Assembly (NCBI RefSeq): GCF_016863015.1
Contig: NZ_BOOB01000013.1
Span: 62,001-126,000, forward strand
Source: Microbispora amethystogenes
GTDB taxonomy: Bacteria; Actinomycetota; Actinomycetes; Streptosporangiales; Streptosporangiaceae
DNA: 64,000 bases
Direction of reading: 5' to 3'
In this document: piece after piece, positions 16,832-25,061 of the stretch
Numbering within the stretch: position 1 is the first letter of the stretch
Layout of the letters: each line of letters opens with the position of its first letter
The notes under the pieces: generated by a model
Database searches by the model: none
Told to the model about the DNA's origin: nothing
What the model saw: only the letters and a program-made list of their open reading frames with translations
Made by a program: the position numbers and the translations under genes

Positions 16832-17395
16832 ATGCGGCGCTTATGCGGGATCGTGCTGGTCATCATCGGGATCATGAGCGTTACGAGTTGCTCGCCTCCC
16901 ATAGCGGGGGTCACCGGAGTCAGCGTCGACGCAGAGGGGCATCCGATCATCGTCCTGGCATGGTGCGGGGGAGCGACTCCTGAGGGTGTGGACATCTCTC
17001 ACTACGAGGACACCTCAGGCCCGTGGGAGACCATGCCCGGCCCTTCCTCAGCAGCAACGGTCGTGGACGATGTGGACTTCATTGCCCCCTCCCTGGACGG
17101 GCAGAGCGCGTCTGTCCGGCTGGACGCTCCGGATGATGGCTGGACGGTAGAGCCGAGACCGTTCGTGCTGCGCCCAGGTGTGCTCTATCACGCGTTCGGC
17201 TACCAGGGGCGCGGCAATAACCAAGTCAACACCAACCACGTCAGCTTCTCCGCCGACAGCGTGGCAGAACTCAAGCCGGGGTCGGTGCTGGTCCAGCGGT
17301 ACGACGAGAGACAGTCACCGCCCGATTGGGGCGACGTCACGATTACGCGGGAAGAGTTCGACCGCCAAGGCCAGGATCCGGCCAACTGTCAATGA
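16832..17395 (+). CDS. Putative lipoprotein, 187 aa
   Basis: The N-terminus 'MRRLCGIVLVIIGIMSVTSC' is a lipoprotein signal with lipobox VTSC. The exported part is acidic with 'VVDDVDFIAPSLDGQ' and 'LRPGVLYHAFGYQGRGNNQ', and has two more cysteines. The family is not recognised. It is the main cargo of the second relic segment (between cores 2 and 3). Confidence 0.65.
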   Translation: MRRLCGIVLVIIGIMSVTSCSPPIAGVTGVSVDAEGHPIIVLAWCGGATPEGVDISHYEDTSGPWETMPGPSSAATVVDDVDFIAPSLDGQSASVRLDAPDDGWTVEPRPFVLRPGVLYHAFGYQGRGNNQVNTNHVSFSADSVAELKPGSVLVQRYDERQSPPDWGDVTITREEFDRQGQDPANCQ

Positions 17396-17539
17396 TCATT
17401 CGTCCACCCGAAGTAGAGCGCCTATCGCTTCATGGCTCTGTAGCGCTTGAGGAGGGCCGTGATTTGTCGTGCCGCGCCGCCGCCTTGACAGCCTCGCGAG
17501 AGGTAGGGAAAGGGATTCCTGACCTGGGCTTCTGAGTGG

Positions 17540-17582
17540 GTGGAGCCTAGGGGATTCGAACCCCTGACTTCCTGCTTGCAAA
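17540..17582. repeat. tRNA-Ala core copy 3
   Basis: 43 bp identical to the tRNA-Ala 3' region. It is preceded by the right-end remnant (ACCTGGGCTT...) and followed by a full left end. Confidence 0.9.
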
Positions 17583-17667
17583 TCGGGCTGGTCACCAGCG
17601 AAAACGGCCGCGACCTGGGTGAGAAAGCGTCCGCGAGTGACCGTGAGTACCCCCTGTTGACCGCCCT

Positions 17668-17688
17668 TAATGGCCCGCCAATGGCCCG
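17668..17688. repeat. Integrase arm-site pair, left end 3
   Basis: TAATGGCCCG (17668) and CAATGGCCCG (17679) are 11 bp apart and 85 bp after core copy 3, the same geometry as in the intact AICE left end. Confidence 0.75.
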
Positions 17689-17791
17689 GCGATCATGCCC
17701 GCGACCTGCCCGGACTGGGGCTGGCGCGGCCCGCCTCCTGGTCCGCTCCCGTCCTCCTCGTAGCTGCCGACCCCCGGGACGGGAACGCCGT

Positions 17792-17842
17792 GTCAAGGGT
17801 CAGCGAAGCTGATCGCGAAGCGACGCCGTAGGCGCCCTTGAC
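17792..17842. repeat. 51-nt perfect cloverleaf, copy 2
   Basis: Same structure as at 13810: outer 8-bp arms (17792-17799, 17835-17842) and hairpins at 17800-17812, 17813-17823 and 17824-17834. The only change is the third loop, GTA instead of GCA, which keeps a G-N-A triloop and all stems. Confidence 0.8.
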
Positions 17843-18268
17843 TCGACGGGCACGTTTTCATTGTCTCGATGCCGAGCATCACGATACGCTTTTCCCCGGC
17901 CACGTACGGCGAGAACCGAACTCAGCGATCGTGAGGGCTTAACTGGGCGACCGATCCTGGTGAGCGCGGGGGCCGGCGCATGCCCCGGAACCCCCAGGGC
18001 CCGCTTACCCTCGACCGGGATCGGGATTTCGCCACCCCGGTGGATGCGCCGCCCGCAGACCGGTGTCGTGCGAGTCAGGCGGCACGGGCGGGCCCCGCCG
18101 ATCGGTGCCGTCCGGGTCCGGCGGGCTGAAAGTTGCATCCGCGACCTGCATCTTCGCGACCCGCCCGGTCGGTTGTCGACAGGCCGCGACACTCACTTCT
18201 ACCGTCTGTGTAGCGCGTCGATCGGTATGCAGGCCACCGCCCCGCCTCCTGGCCGCCAGGGAGTCACC
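17843..18268. other. Non-coding upstream region of the FN3-CBM2 gene
   Basis: An open frame reaches back to 17861, but the residues before 18269 look random and the signal peptide begins at 18269. I see no other gene or structure here apart from a ribosome binding site (CAGGGAG, about 18257-18263). Confidence 0.5.
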
Positions 18269-19288
18269 ATGCAACGGCGAGTCATCTCCATCGTTCTCGC
18301 GGCCCTCGCCACACTGGCCGGGCTCGGGGCGACCACGCCCGCGTTCTCGGCGACGACTCCGGCGAGGATCGTGCCGCTCGCCGACACCACCCCGCCGACG
18401 GTTCCCACCGGGCTGAGCAGCACGGTCGGATGCAATCCCCTGTCGGTGACGCTGAACTGGACCGCCTCCACCGACAACGTGGGGGTCACCGGCTACGACG
18501 TCTACGGCGCGCCCTACAGCGGCGGCACGTTCGTCCCGGTCGGGACGACCTCGGCGACCTCGTACACCCAGCCCATCATGGGGCTGTACCTTTACGAGGT
18601 GCGGGCACGCGACGCGGCCGGCAACACCTCCGCCTTCACCGAGCCGGTTCGGGTCGTGCTGCCCCCCTGCCCGACGATGACGCCGGAGCCGCAGCCGCCC
18701 ACGACGCCAGGTACGCCGACCGCGACCATCACCTGCGGCTCGGTGACGCTGAACTGGACCGCCTCCACCGACAACGTGGGCGTCATCGGATACGAGATCT
18801 GGCGTGCGCCCGGCGCCACCGGCGGCACGTTCGCCCTGGTCGGCACCACGACGACCACGTCGTTCACCCAGTCCGGTGTGGGGGTCTACCGCTTCCAGGT
18901 GCGGGCGCGTGACGCGACGGGCAACTACTCCGCCTTCACCTCACCGGTCACCGTCTACGTCCCGGCCTGCCCGACCAGGGGCTGTACGGCCGTTTACAGC
19001 CCGGCCGGCGACTGGCCCGGCGCGTTCCAGGGGAAGGTGGTCGTGACCAACACCGGCACCACCGCGACCACCGGTTGGACGGTCACCCTCACCTTCCCCG
19101 GCGGCCAGCAGATCACCCGAGTCTGGAACGCCAGCCTGGATGACTTCGCCAATCCGTACACGATCACGAACGCGAGCTACAACGGAGCGCTGGCGCCCGG
19201 CGCCTCCACCACCTTCGGCTTCCAGGCCACCACCAGCGGCACCGACAACACCCCCATCACCGCCTGCATCCGCACCCCTTCCAGCTAG
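18269..19288 (+). CDS. Secreted protein with two FN3 domains and a CBM2 module
   Basis: About 339 aa. The signal peptide 'RVISIVLAALATLAGLG' is followed by two fibronectin type III domains that share an 'VTLNWTASTDNVGV' strand almost identical at DNA level (18443-18484 and 18738-18779). The C-terminus is a family-2 carbohydrate-binding module with conserved 'GWTVTLTFPGGQQI', 'NASYNGALAPGAS' and two end cysteines. It has no catalytic domain and probably binds cellulose or chitin outside the cell. It is cargo of the third relic segment. Confidence 0.88.
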   Translation: MQRRVISIVLAALATLAGLGATTPAFSATTPARIVPLADTTPPTVPTGLSSTVGCNPLSVTLNWTASTDNVGVTGYDVYGAPYSGGTFVPVGTTSATSYTQPIMGLYLYEVRARDAAGNTSAFTEPVRVVLPPCPTMTPEPQPPTTPGTPTATITCGSVTLNWTASTDNVGVIGYEIWRAPGATGGTFALVGTTTTTSFTQSGVGVYRFQVRARDATGNYSAFTSPVTVYVPACPTRGCTAVYSPAGDWPGAFQGKVVVTNTGTTATTGWTVTLTFPGGQQITRVWNASLDDFANPYTITNASYNGALAPGASTTFGFQATTSGTDNTPITACIRTPSS

Positions 19289-19316
19289 TGCGCTGTCCGG
19301 CGAAGGTTCACCGGCT

Positions 19317-19344
19317 CCGGCGCCGTAACAGGCGCCGGCGTTTT
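19317..19344 (+). terminator. Strong Rho-independent terminator
   Basis: Perfect 8-bp arms CCGGCGCC/GGCGCCGG (19317-19324, 19331-19338) are followed by TTTT at 19341-19344. It ends the FN3-CBM2 gene and sits just before core copy 4. Confidence 0.85.
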
Positions 19345-19349
19345 GGCTG

Positions 19350-19392
19350 GTGGAGCCTAGGGGATTCGAACCCCTGACTTCCTGCTTGCAAA
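19350..19392. repeat. tRNA-Ala core copy 4
   Basis: 43 bp identical to the tRNA-Ala 3' region, immediately after the terminator of the FN3-CBM2 gene. Confidence 0.9.
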
Positions 19393-19477
19393 TCGGCCTG
19401 ATCTCCAGGGACAACGCCCTCGACCTGGGCGAGAGGCAGTCCGCGAGTGACCGCGAGTACCCCCTGTTGACCGCCCT

Positions 19478-19498
19478 CAATGGCACGCTAATGGCACG
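19478..19498. repeat. Integrase arm-site pair, left end 4
   Basis: CAATGGCACG (19478) and TAATGGCACG (19489) are 11 bp apart and 85 bp after the core. Both carry the same C-to-A change also seen in one site at 15032. The left end stops soon after and has no cloverleaf. Confidence 0.7.
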
Positions 19499-19605
19499 AC
19501 GATCATGTTCTTGGGGCTGCCGTCGCCTGCCACGTGCGCGTGTCTCACTTGATCCACACCACCTGGCCCGCCTGCCTGTATCCCGTGAGCCCTTCAACGG
19601 TGCGC

Positions 19606-19974
19606 TCAACGGAGAGGCAGCGCCCGTACACGGATGCCTGTCGCGGTGAACGTCGCAATCGCTCCCGCTCGCAAGTGTGGTTCGAGGACATCGAGGTGCC
19701 CCAGGATGACGTTCGCCATGTCAGGTGGCCGAAGTTCCACGATCTCTCGCACAAGGACAACCGAGGGCTCCTTTGCGCGGGCGTAAGCCAGGAGGGCGCC
19801 GAAGTCGGTGTCAGCGGAGATGATGACCCGTGCGTCCGCTGCGGCAAGGGCCATGATCGTCGAATCTGGTGCGCTCGTCGCTTTGAGGTCACGGACGTGC
19901 ACCGCGTCATGGCCGGCTTTGGCCAACAGCTCAGCGACGCGAGGGGAGAGGTTCTCGTCAACCAGAAAGTTCAC
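19606..19974 (-). CDS. DUF5615 PIN-like toxin
   Basis: The 122-aa protein begins 'MNFLVDENLSPRVAELLA' and has 'AAADARVIISADTDFGALLA', the acidic pattern of DUF5615 (Mut7-C/PIN-like) proteins. It follows the DUF433 gene with a 4-bp ATGA overlap, the common arrangement of this type II TA pair. It would act as a ribonuclease; this is inferred from the family. Cargo of the fourth relic segment. Confidence 0.85.
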   Translation of the reverse strand: MNFLVDENLSPRVAELLAKAGHDAVHVRDLKATSAPDSTIMALAAADARVIISADTDFGALLAYARAKEPSVVLVREIVELRPPDMANVILGHLDVLEPHLRAGAIATFTATGIRVRALPLR

Positions 19975-20201
19975 GCCGTCTCGCGGAGCCGGTAGTAGTG
20001 GACGTTTGTGGAGGCAGCAGCGTACTCGAGAGCCTGCTTGATATCCGCACGTTCCAGGTCTGGGTAGTCCGACACGATGTCATCGAAGGACCATCCAGCG
20101 GCAACGAGTCGCACCACCGTCTCGACAGTGATGCGAAGCCCTCTGATTGTCGGTCTGCCTTCGAGCTTGTCCGGCTCAGCAGTGATGCGATCGAAGTCCA
20201 T
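19971..20201 (-). CDS. DUF433 antitoxin
   Basis: A 76-aa protein 'MDFDRITAEPDKLEGRPTIR' followed by 'GLRITVETVVRLVAAGWSFD' and 'DYPDLERADIKQALEYAA', the full DUF433 pattern (winged HTH related to transposase DNA-binding domains). The ATG at 20201 is preferred over 20216 because AGGGGAGA lies at correct distance. It is coupled to the DUF5615 gene. Confidence 0.87.
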   Translation of the reverse strand: MDFDRITAEPDKLEGRPTIRGLRITVETVVRLVAAGWSFDDIVSDYPDLERADIKQALEYAAASTNVHYYRLRETA

Positions 20202-20465
20202 GGTGTCTCCCCTCATCTCCGATAGTGCCAGGCAGAGCGCGGATCGGCGACCGAGAAGCTCCAGCCTCGGTCCACATGCCCGAGTCTCACCTCTGGCGTA
20301 CCCAGGACACAGGCGACGTGATCACATGTGCTCCACGAACGTCCACCAGCATGCGGTGGACGAGTGGCGGCATCAGGTGGCCAAGCAGCTCGGCAGCCTC
20401 GCGCGACGACGATCAAGATCGGGCACGCAATGGGCACGGAGAGCAGGATGGCCGATCAACGATCT

Positions 20466-20504
20466 AAGCCCAGGCGGGGAGAACGGCCCCTGGCCTGGGC
20501 TTTT
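20466..20504 (+). terminator. Hairpin with T-run at relic right end
   Basis: AAGCCCAGGC (20466-20475) pairs with 20493-20502 and TTTT follows at 20501-20504. It is homologous to the hairpin at 13533 and lies 6 bp before core copy 5. Confidence 0.75.
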
Positions 20505-20510
20505 GAGTGA

Positions 20511-20553
20511 GTGGAGCCTAGGGGATTCGAACCCCTGACTTCCTGCTTGCAAA
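20511..20553. repeat. tRNA-Ala core copy 5 (attL of the intact AICE)
   Basis: 43 bp identical to the tRNA-Ala 3' region at 33769-33811. It is the left boundary of the segment that holds all AICE genes and is followed by arm sites and a cloverleaf. Confidence 0.92.
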
Positions 20554-20638
20554 TCGGCCTGATCTCCAGGGAAAACGGCCTCGACCTGGGCGAGAGGCAG
20601 CCCGCGAGTGACCGTGAGTGCCCCCTGTTGACCGCCCT

Positions 20639-20659
20639 TAATGGCCCGCTAATGGCCCG
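20639..20659. repeat. Integrase arm-site pair, attL side
   Basis: Two TAATGGCCCG copies (20639, 20650) 11 bp apart lie 85 bp inside the core. The same pair with the same spacing occurs at 33708/33719 inside the right end, as expected for arm-type integrase sites of one attP. Confidence 0.8.
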
Positions 20660-20763
20660 GCGATCACGCTCGCGACGTGCCCAGACCGGTGCCGGCGCAG
20701 CCCCCCCTCCTGGTCTGCCCCCGTCCTCCTCGTAGCTGCCGACCCCTAGGACGGGACCGCCGT

Positions 20764-20814
20764 GTCAAGGGTCAGCGAAGCTGATCGCGAAGCGACGCCG
20801 CAGGCGCCCTTGAC
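20764..20814. repeat. 51-nt perfect cloverleaf, copy 3 (in the intact AICE)
   Basis: Outer arms 20764-20771 and 20807-20814; hairpins 20772-20784, 20785-20795 and 20796-20806 with loops GAA, GAA and GCA. It is identical to copy 1. About 60 bp further (20870-20905) a decayed version of the third hairpin appears inside a GCAAG/CTTGC stem. Function unknown; a replication or transfer origin is plausible. Confidence 0.8.
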
Positions 20815-20952
20815 TCGGCGGGCACGGACGGGACACTCGGACAGCGAGGAGGACAAAGGAAGCTGATTGCAAGCCACGCCGCAGGCGTTCTTGCGGCGGT
20901 GGGAACGACCTGGCAATTGAGTAAAAGGGAAGGCCTAGGGAGTTCACGAGGC

Positions 20953-23877
20953 TTAGGAAGTCGAGCCGAACAGTTTTTGCAAGGCTTGCGACGCGCGCAT
21001 CCCTGCATCAGAGTGGCCCGAGTTGATCGCCTGCTGATAAGCCAGCTTGGCCCCGTCAATGTCCCCTAGCTCAGATAGCAAATTTCCGAGGTTGATCATT
21101 GCCATTGCCGAGTAATCGACAGCACCTGAATCAATAACTCTCCGGTAGGCTTCTATTGCCTCAGCCATACTACCCTCGTCGCGAAGCATGTTGCCCATAT
21201 TGAATAGGGCTGCTATTGCCATATCCCCGCCATAATCGATCACTTCTTGCCAAATCTTTATAGCTTCACCAAATTCTCCCTCCTTGCGGAGCACATTTCC
21301 AAGACTAATTAGAGCCGCAGCTCTGGTTGCAGTGTGACCGTCGGCGGCTGCCCGGTAAGCAGCCTTAGCATTTTCCGTGTCACCTCGGTCTTGTAGTAGA
21401 TTGCCAAGATTCAGTAGAGCCGCGGGCCTGCTTTCATCATGACCGGATTCGATAACCCTCCGAAGCGACGTCTCAGCCTCGGACGCGTCGCCTTGTTCAA
21501 TCAGCATGGCACCCAGATTGACTAGCGCCGCTGACGAGTATTCTGCATGTCCAGACTCGATGGCTTCTTGGAAGGCCGCCTTAGCCTCGCCGAGCTTGCC
21601 CTGCTCACGGAAGAGACTCCCTAAATTTACTGCTGCTTTCGGTGCATACTCAGCATGTCCAGAGCTCATGAGCCTTTTGTAAGCGGCTTCGGCCCCTTCA
21701 ACATCCCCCTCGCCATTGAGCATATTGGCTAAGTTGTACATGGCTGCGTACGCATACTCCGGGTGATCAGACGCAATGGCTTTCTGATAAGCCGCCTTGG
21801 AAGCAGTCACCTCACCCTGCTCGTGCAGGAGGTAGCCCAAATTCACTGCCGCTATCGCCGCATATTCGGTGTGCCCAGAGTCGACTAGGTGTTGGTAGGC
21901 CGATTTGGCTCCTCGAACATCGCCCTGGTCTTTCATTAGCTTCCCTAGAGAGAACCTTGCCGACAACTCATGCTCGGCATGCCCTAGCTCAATAGCTTGC
22001 AAGTATGCAGCCTTAGCTCCCTCTACGTCTCCCTCTTCGTTAAGAATCTTCCCTAGACCGACCAGCGCCCCGGGCGCGTGAACCCCATGGTTCGATTTAA
22101 TCGCTTCTCTAAAGGCGACTGAAGCAGCGGCCGTATCCCCCTGTTGTCGAAGTAGCTCCCCGAGAAAGTATGCGGCAGCAGGCGTATATTCAGGATGGTG
22201 CGCATGTATCACTTCCCGATAGAGCGCCTTAGCTCTTTCTATGTCTCCCCGCCGAAAGAGTAGGGAGCCCAGTGCAAATGCCGCTCCGGCAAAGTATTCT
22301 GGGTGCTGGGAGGCAACAAGGGTCTCGAAGGCTGCCTCAGCCTCCTGCAGGTCTCGCTTTTTAAAGAGGGTGAAAGCCAGAATAAACGCCGCTGCTGCAG
22401 CTTGATCCGAATCCGCTGCTCTTGCCGCTATGCGTGCCGCAGTAGCAGCTAGATCCAACTGATCCCGCGTATGTGCAGCAATAGAAACGGCTAATGCCTC
22501 GGATGGAGTAATAAGCTCCAGGAGTTCGGGCCATAACTCATTCGGGATGGGTCGCGCTGCATGATCGGGCATGCTGCCCTCGTCTGCCGCGACCACATAG
22601 TCTAGAGCAACCCAACCAGCATTTCGGACCGAACTGTCCGTATTGGCAAATGTGGCCCTACTCAGGAGGGCCACTTGAGAAGCTATGGGGACCGCAGCCC
22701 ACTTGTGCAAACCGGAGCGGTAGGCGGCGGTGGTCGCCGGCATACCAGCACGAATCAACGGTAGATAGAGAGCGAATAGTTGACGCAGCTCGGAGTCGGA
22801 AATAGGCCGATGCAGACCAGCGCGCCTCCAATCTACTGCCGCTTGCACCAAGGCGTATCCCGCTGGGTTAGTATCTTGACCGGCCCGGTACTTAGCTAGT
22901 AGCTCAGGGCCACCGACCAGAGTTTCAGCGATGCTTCCGCGGAATGACTCCTTGGGATATAGTCGGATCGCTTCTTGGTATTCCGTTTCATTTGGAGGCC
23001 GGAAAAGCAGCTCATGATTGTGAGCGCTTTCTAGAGCGATGCGTGCGATACGAGTAACTTCGCCGTCAGATGCCATTACCTGACTGCGACGGCTGGCAGT
23101 CATAGTTCCAACCAGCACGGCACGACCCCTCACACCACTTAGCACAGCGGAGGGGAGCGCTTCTAGGTCTACAGCCGTTAGATCATCCAGGAACACTAAT
23201 CCCGGTGTCTCCGAGGAGAAAGGAAGACCGATCTGCACCAGTTCTGCTAGAGCTCTACCGTCAATGGGCACTAGTACTTCGGTGTCTGGTGGCAAGCTTG
23301 CGCGTAGCGCCTCAACTAGGGTACGTGATTTGCCCGCCTTCGTAGCTCCCCATACGACGACGAACGGATAGGGTGGCTGGTCAGATGCGCGCAAGGCATC
23401 GCGGATTTGCTCATCGTCAAGAGTGCGTGCAATGTACGGCGCGCTCTTGTTGCGAGAGTAGCGCGTCGGCGTTGCTCCCAGTTGCTCATCACTCAACTCG
23501 CTCAACCGTGGCAGACGGTGTGAGCTACCCTCAGCCAGTAGCTCGTCTACTCGCCGATACTGCTTCTCGAGGTCCTCAGTCAGCCGGCGCTGTTGCTCGA
23601 TACGGTATCCAATCACTGGCAGCACGATGGAGATCGCCAGGAATACCAAGACGCCCAGGATCGATAAGGTGATTATTGAGTCGCGTTGGCCAGGTAGCTG
23701 CATTAGCATGGTTACCAGGGTGATCAACGCGGCATTGGCGGCAGTTGCTCCAGCGATCCAGCCCGCCAGATGGCGGTGCGCCACCAGCGATAACGAACGT
23801 ATCAGCAAGAGCTGCGGGGTCGTGTTCGTCTTTCCTGACATCCAGCTTGGCCTTCCTGCTTCACTAGCCCTTGTCAT
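20953..23877 (-). CDS. Membrane-anchored P-loop NTPase with TPR array
   Basis: 974 aa. Residues about 35-100 hold two membrane helices. A P-loop follows ('VVVWGATKAGKSRTLVEAL', near 165) with a Walker-B-like 'GLVFLDDLTAV', then a helical region, then about 13 TPR-like units of 36 residues each with 'G(H/A)xEYAxxAxxNLGxLLxxxGD' (about 520-974). This STAND-like layout of NTPase plus repeat sensor is common in signalling and anti-phage defence proteins, but no effector domain is visible. The gene is clearly AT-richer than its neighbours and uses rare codons, so it was acquired recently. Start may instead be residue 13. Confidence 0.75.
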   Translation of the reverse strand: MTRASEAGRPSWMSGKTNTTPQLLLIRSLSLVAHRHLAGWIAGATAANAALITLVTMLMQLPGQRDSIITLSILGVLVFLAISIVLPVIGYRIEQQRRLTEDLEKQYRRVDELLAEGSSHRLPRLSELSDEQLGATPTRYSRNKSAPYIARTLDDEQIRDALRASDQPPYPFVVVWGATKAGKSRTLVEALRASLPPDTEVLVPIDGRALAELVQIGLPFSSETPGLVFLDDLTAVDLEALPSAVLSGVRGRAVLVGTMTASRRSQVMASDGEVTRIARIALESAHNHELLFRPPNETEYQEAIRLYPKESFRGSIAETLVGGPELLAKYRAGQDTNPAGYALVQAAVDWRRAGLHRPISDSELRQLFALYLPLIRAGMPATTAAYRSGLHKWAAVPIASQVALLSRATFANTDSSVRNAGWVALDYVVAADEGSMPDHAARPIPNELWPELLELITPSEALAVSIAAHTRDQLDLAATAARIAARAADSDQAAAAAFILAFTLFKKRDLQEAEAAFETLVASQHPEYFAGAAFALGSLLFRRGDIERAKALYREVIHAHHPEYTPAAAYFLGELLRQQGDTAAASVAFREAIKSNHGVHAPGALVGLGKILNEEGDVEGAKAAYLQAIELGHAEHELSARFSLGKLMKDQGDVRGAKSAYQHLVDSGHTEYAAIAAVNLGYLLHEQGEVTASKAAYQKAIASDHPEYAYAAMYNLANMLNGEGDVEGAEAAYKRLMSSGHAEYAPKAAVNLGSLFREQGKLGEAKAAFQEAIESGHAEYSSAALVNLGAMLIEQGDASEAETSLRRVIESGHDESRPAALLNLGNLLQDRGDTENAKAAYRAAADGHTATRAAALISLGNVLRKEGEFGEAIKIWQEVIDYGGDMAIAALFNMGNMLRDEGSMAEAIEAYRRVIDSGAVDYSAMAMINLGNLLSELGDIDGAKLAYQQAINSGHSDAGMRASQALQKLFGSTS

Positions 23878-23940
23878 TATGGGCCGTCGGCCACTTCAAT
23901 GGCGTAGCGTCACGAAGCCTGGTCGAAGGACCTATGGACT

Positions 23941-24038
23941 CAGCGGCCCGAGCCGCTGGCGGCCGGGACCGGCCTCCAGGCCGCATGCCCGGCCGCCGAG
24001 CGGGGGCGTAGAGCCGCGAGGCGGCGCGTAGCGCCGCC
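23941..24038. repeat. Cluster of tandem hairpins in AICE intergenic region
   Basis: At least four perfect hairpins occur in 98 bp: 23941-23958 (7-bp stem), 23961-23974 (6-bp), 24013-24022 (3-bp, GCGA loop) and 24020-24038 (8-bp stem with GTA triloop). They lie between the divergent NTPase-TPR and XRE genes. They could be a second origin-like structure, or bidirectional regulation. Confidence 0.5.
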
Positions 24039-24121
24039 GCCTTGATCCCTATGAGCACAATTCAGCAGCCTTCCGACTGACCCGGGGCCATCTGGTCGGG
24101 TGCCGGTGGTAGAACGCCAGC

Positions 24122-24964
24122 ATGGAGGAGCGGCGGGATCGGTTGCGGGAGCTGGGAGATCTGCTGCGGCGGCTGCGCAAGGATGCGGGACTGACCGGTA
24201 GGGACTTGGCGCAGCGGGCCGGGGTGGCGCAGCCCACGATCTCGCGCATGGAGACGGGGCGACTACTGCCGACACCGGAGACGGTTGAGCGGGTGACTGC
24301 GGCTCTTCACCTCGACCAGGACGCGCGGCGGGAGTTGGACACGCTGCTCGTGCGGCTGCGTGACGAGGTGTCGCGGCTCAAAGGTGGGTTGGCTGGCCGT
24401 GAGGCGGCGAATGCTGCGCGGGTGCGCTCGTCGAAGTGGATGGCGGTCTTCTCGTCGGCAATGATCCCGGCACTGTTGCAGACGGCGGAGTATGCGCGGC
24501 TGGCGGTGGCGATCGGCCGGGATGTCGATGAGGACGATGCCGCCAAGGCCGCAGCCGTACGGGTTGATTCTCAAGCAGTGCTGTTCGAGGAGGGCCGGCG
24601 GTTCGCGTTCGTGCTGACAGAGGGCGCTGTGCGTACCTGGCCCGGTTCTCCGTCGCTGATGCTGGCGCAGCTCGACCGGTTAGCCCAGGTGTCCACACTG
24701 CCGCATGTCCGGCTCGGGGTCGTGCCATGGAAGGTAGAGGCACCGGCCTTCCCGTTGCACGGGTTCACCGTCTTCGACGGGTCCGTGAGCGTGGTCGAGA
24801 GCTTGACTGGTGATCTCACGTTGACCGAGGCGGCCGAGGTCGGCGCCCATGAAGAGATGCTCGAGGCGTTCGCGGATGCGGCCGTGTACGGGGATGAGCT
24901 GCGGACGCTGCTGGGCGAGATCGCGGCGGACTTCCGGGAGCTGGCGAACCAGCTCGGTAACTGA
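24122..24964 (+). CDS. XRE-family regulator with DUF5753 domain
   Basis: 280 aa. The N-terminal HTH_31 reads 'LRRLRKDAGLTGRDLAQRAG' then 'VAQPTISRMETGRLLPTPET'. The rest is DUF5753 ('MIPALLQTAEYARL', 'LDRLAQVSTLPHVRLGVVPW', 'FDGSVSVVESLTGDLTL'). In actinomycetes such proteins (WhiJ/AbaA-like) typically act with a small HATPase or DUF397 partner; here a HATPase gene follows. It probably regulates element genes. Confidence 0.85.
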   Translation: MEERRDRLRELGDLLRRLRKDAGLTGRDLAQRAGVAQPTISRMETGRLLPTPETVERVTAALHLDQDARRELDTLLVRLRDEVSRLKGGLAGREAANAARVRSSKWMAVFSSAMIPALLQTAEYARLAVAIGRDVDEDDAAKAAAVRVDSQAVLFEEGRRFAFVLTEGAVRTWPGSPSLMLAQLDRLAQVSTLPHVRLGVVPWKVEAPAFPLHGFTVFDGSVSVVESLTGDLTLTEAAEVGAHEEMLEAFADAAVYGDELRTLLGEIAADFRELANQLGN

Positions 24965-24978
24965 CGCATTTATGCGTC
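24963..24978. promoter_or_regulatory. Palindrome overlapping the XRE stop codon
   Basis: GACGCAT (24963-24969), TT, and its complement (24972-24978) form a near-continuous 16-bp palindrome that includes the XRE stop codon. It is 84 bp ahead of the HATPase gene and could be an operator for it. Confidence 0.45.
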
Positions 24979-25061
24979 GTATTCCTTGAGGTACTTCTAG
25001 CGTTGGTCATACGCTCCTGCTCGTAGGCATGTCTAGCCCCCTATACGACGGAGCGTGTCCC

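Larger units (their letters stand above)
12464..20510. mobile_element. Array of decayed integrative elements stacked at tRNA-Ala
   Basis: This interval holds a rep remnant, a core-less left end, a left-end fragment, and four segments each bounded by copies of the 43-bp tRNA-Ala end (13578, 15945, 17540, 19350, 20511). The segments are 2.4, 1.6, 1.8 and 1.2 kb. None has int, xis, tra or rep, but they keep cargo genes. Right ends just before 13578, 17540 and 20511 are also related to each other (an AAGCCCAGG hairpin and a shared upstream segment). Repeated tandem integration followed by internal deletion explains the pattern. Confidence 0.8.

Noticed and set aside
20213-20437. Minus-strand 74-codon frame before the DUF433 gene
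   Set aside because: No ribosome binding site and no recognisable motif; it overlaps the conserved right-end sequence of the relic.
13578-20553. Repeated units spaced along 13.5-20.5 kb as a CRISPR-like array
   Set aside because: Spacing is 1.2-2.4 kb and the repeats are tRNA ends with arm sites. There are no short regular spacers and no cas genes.
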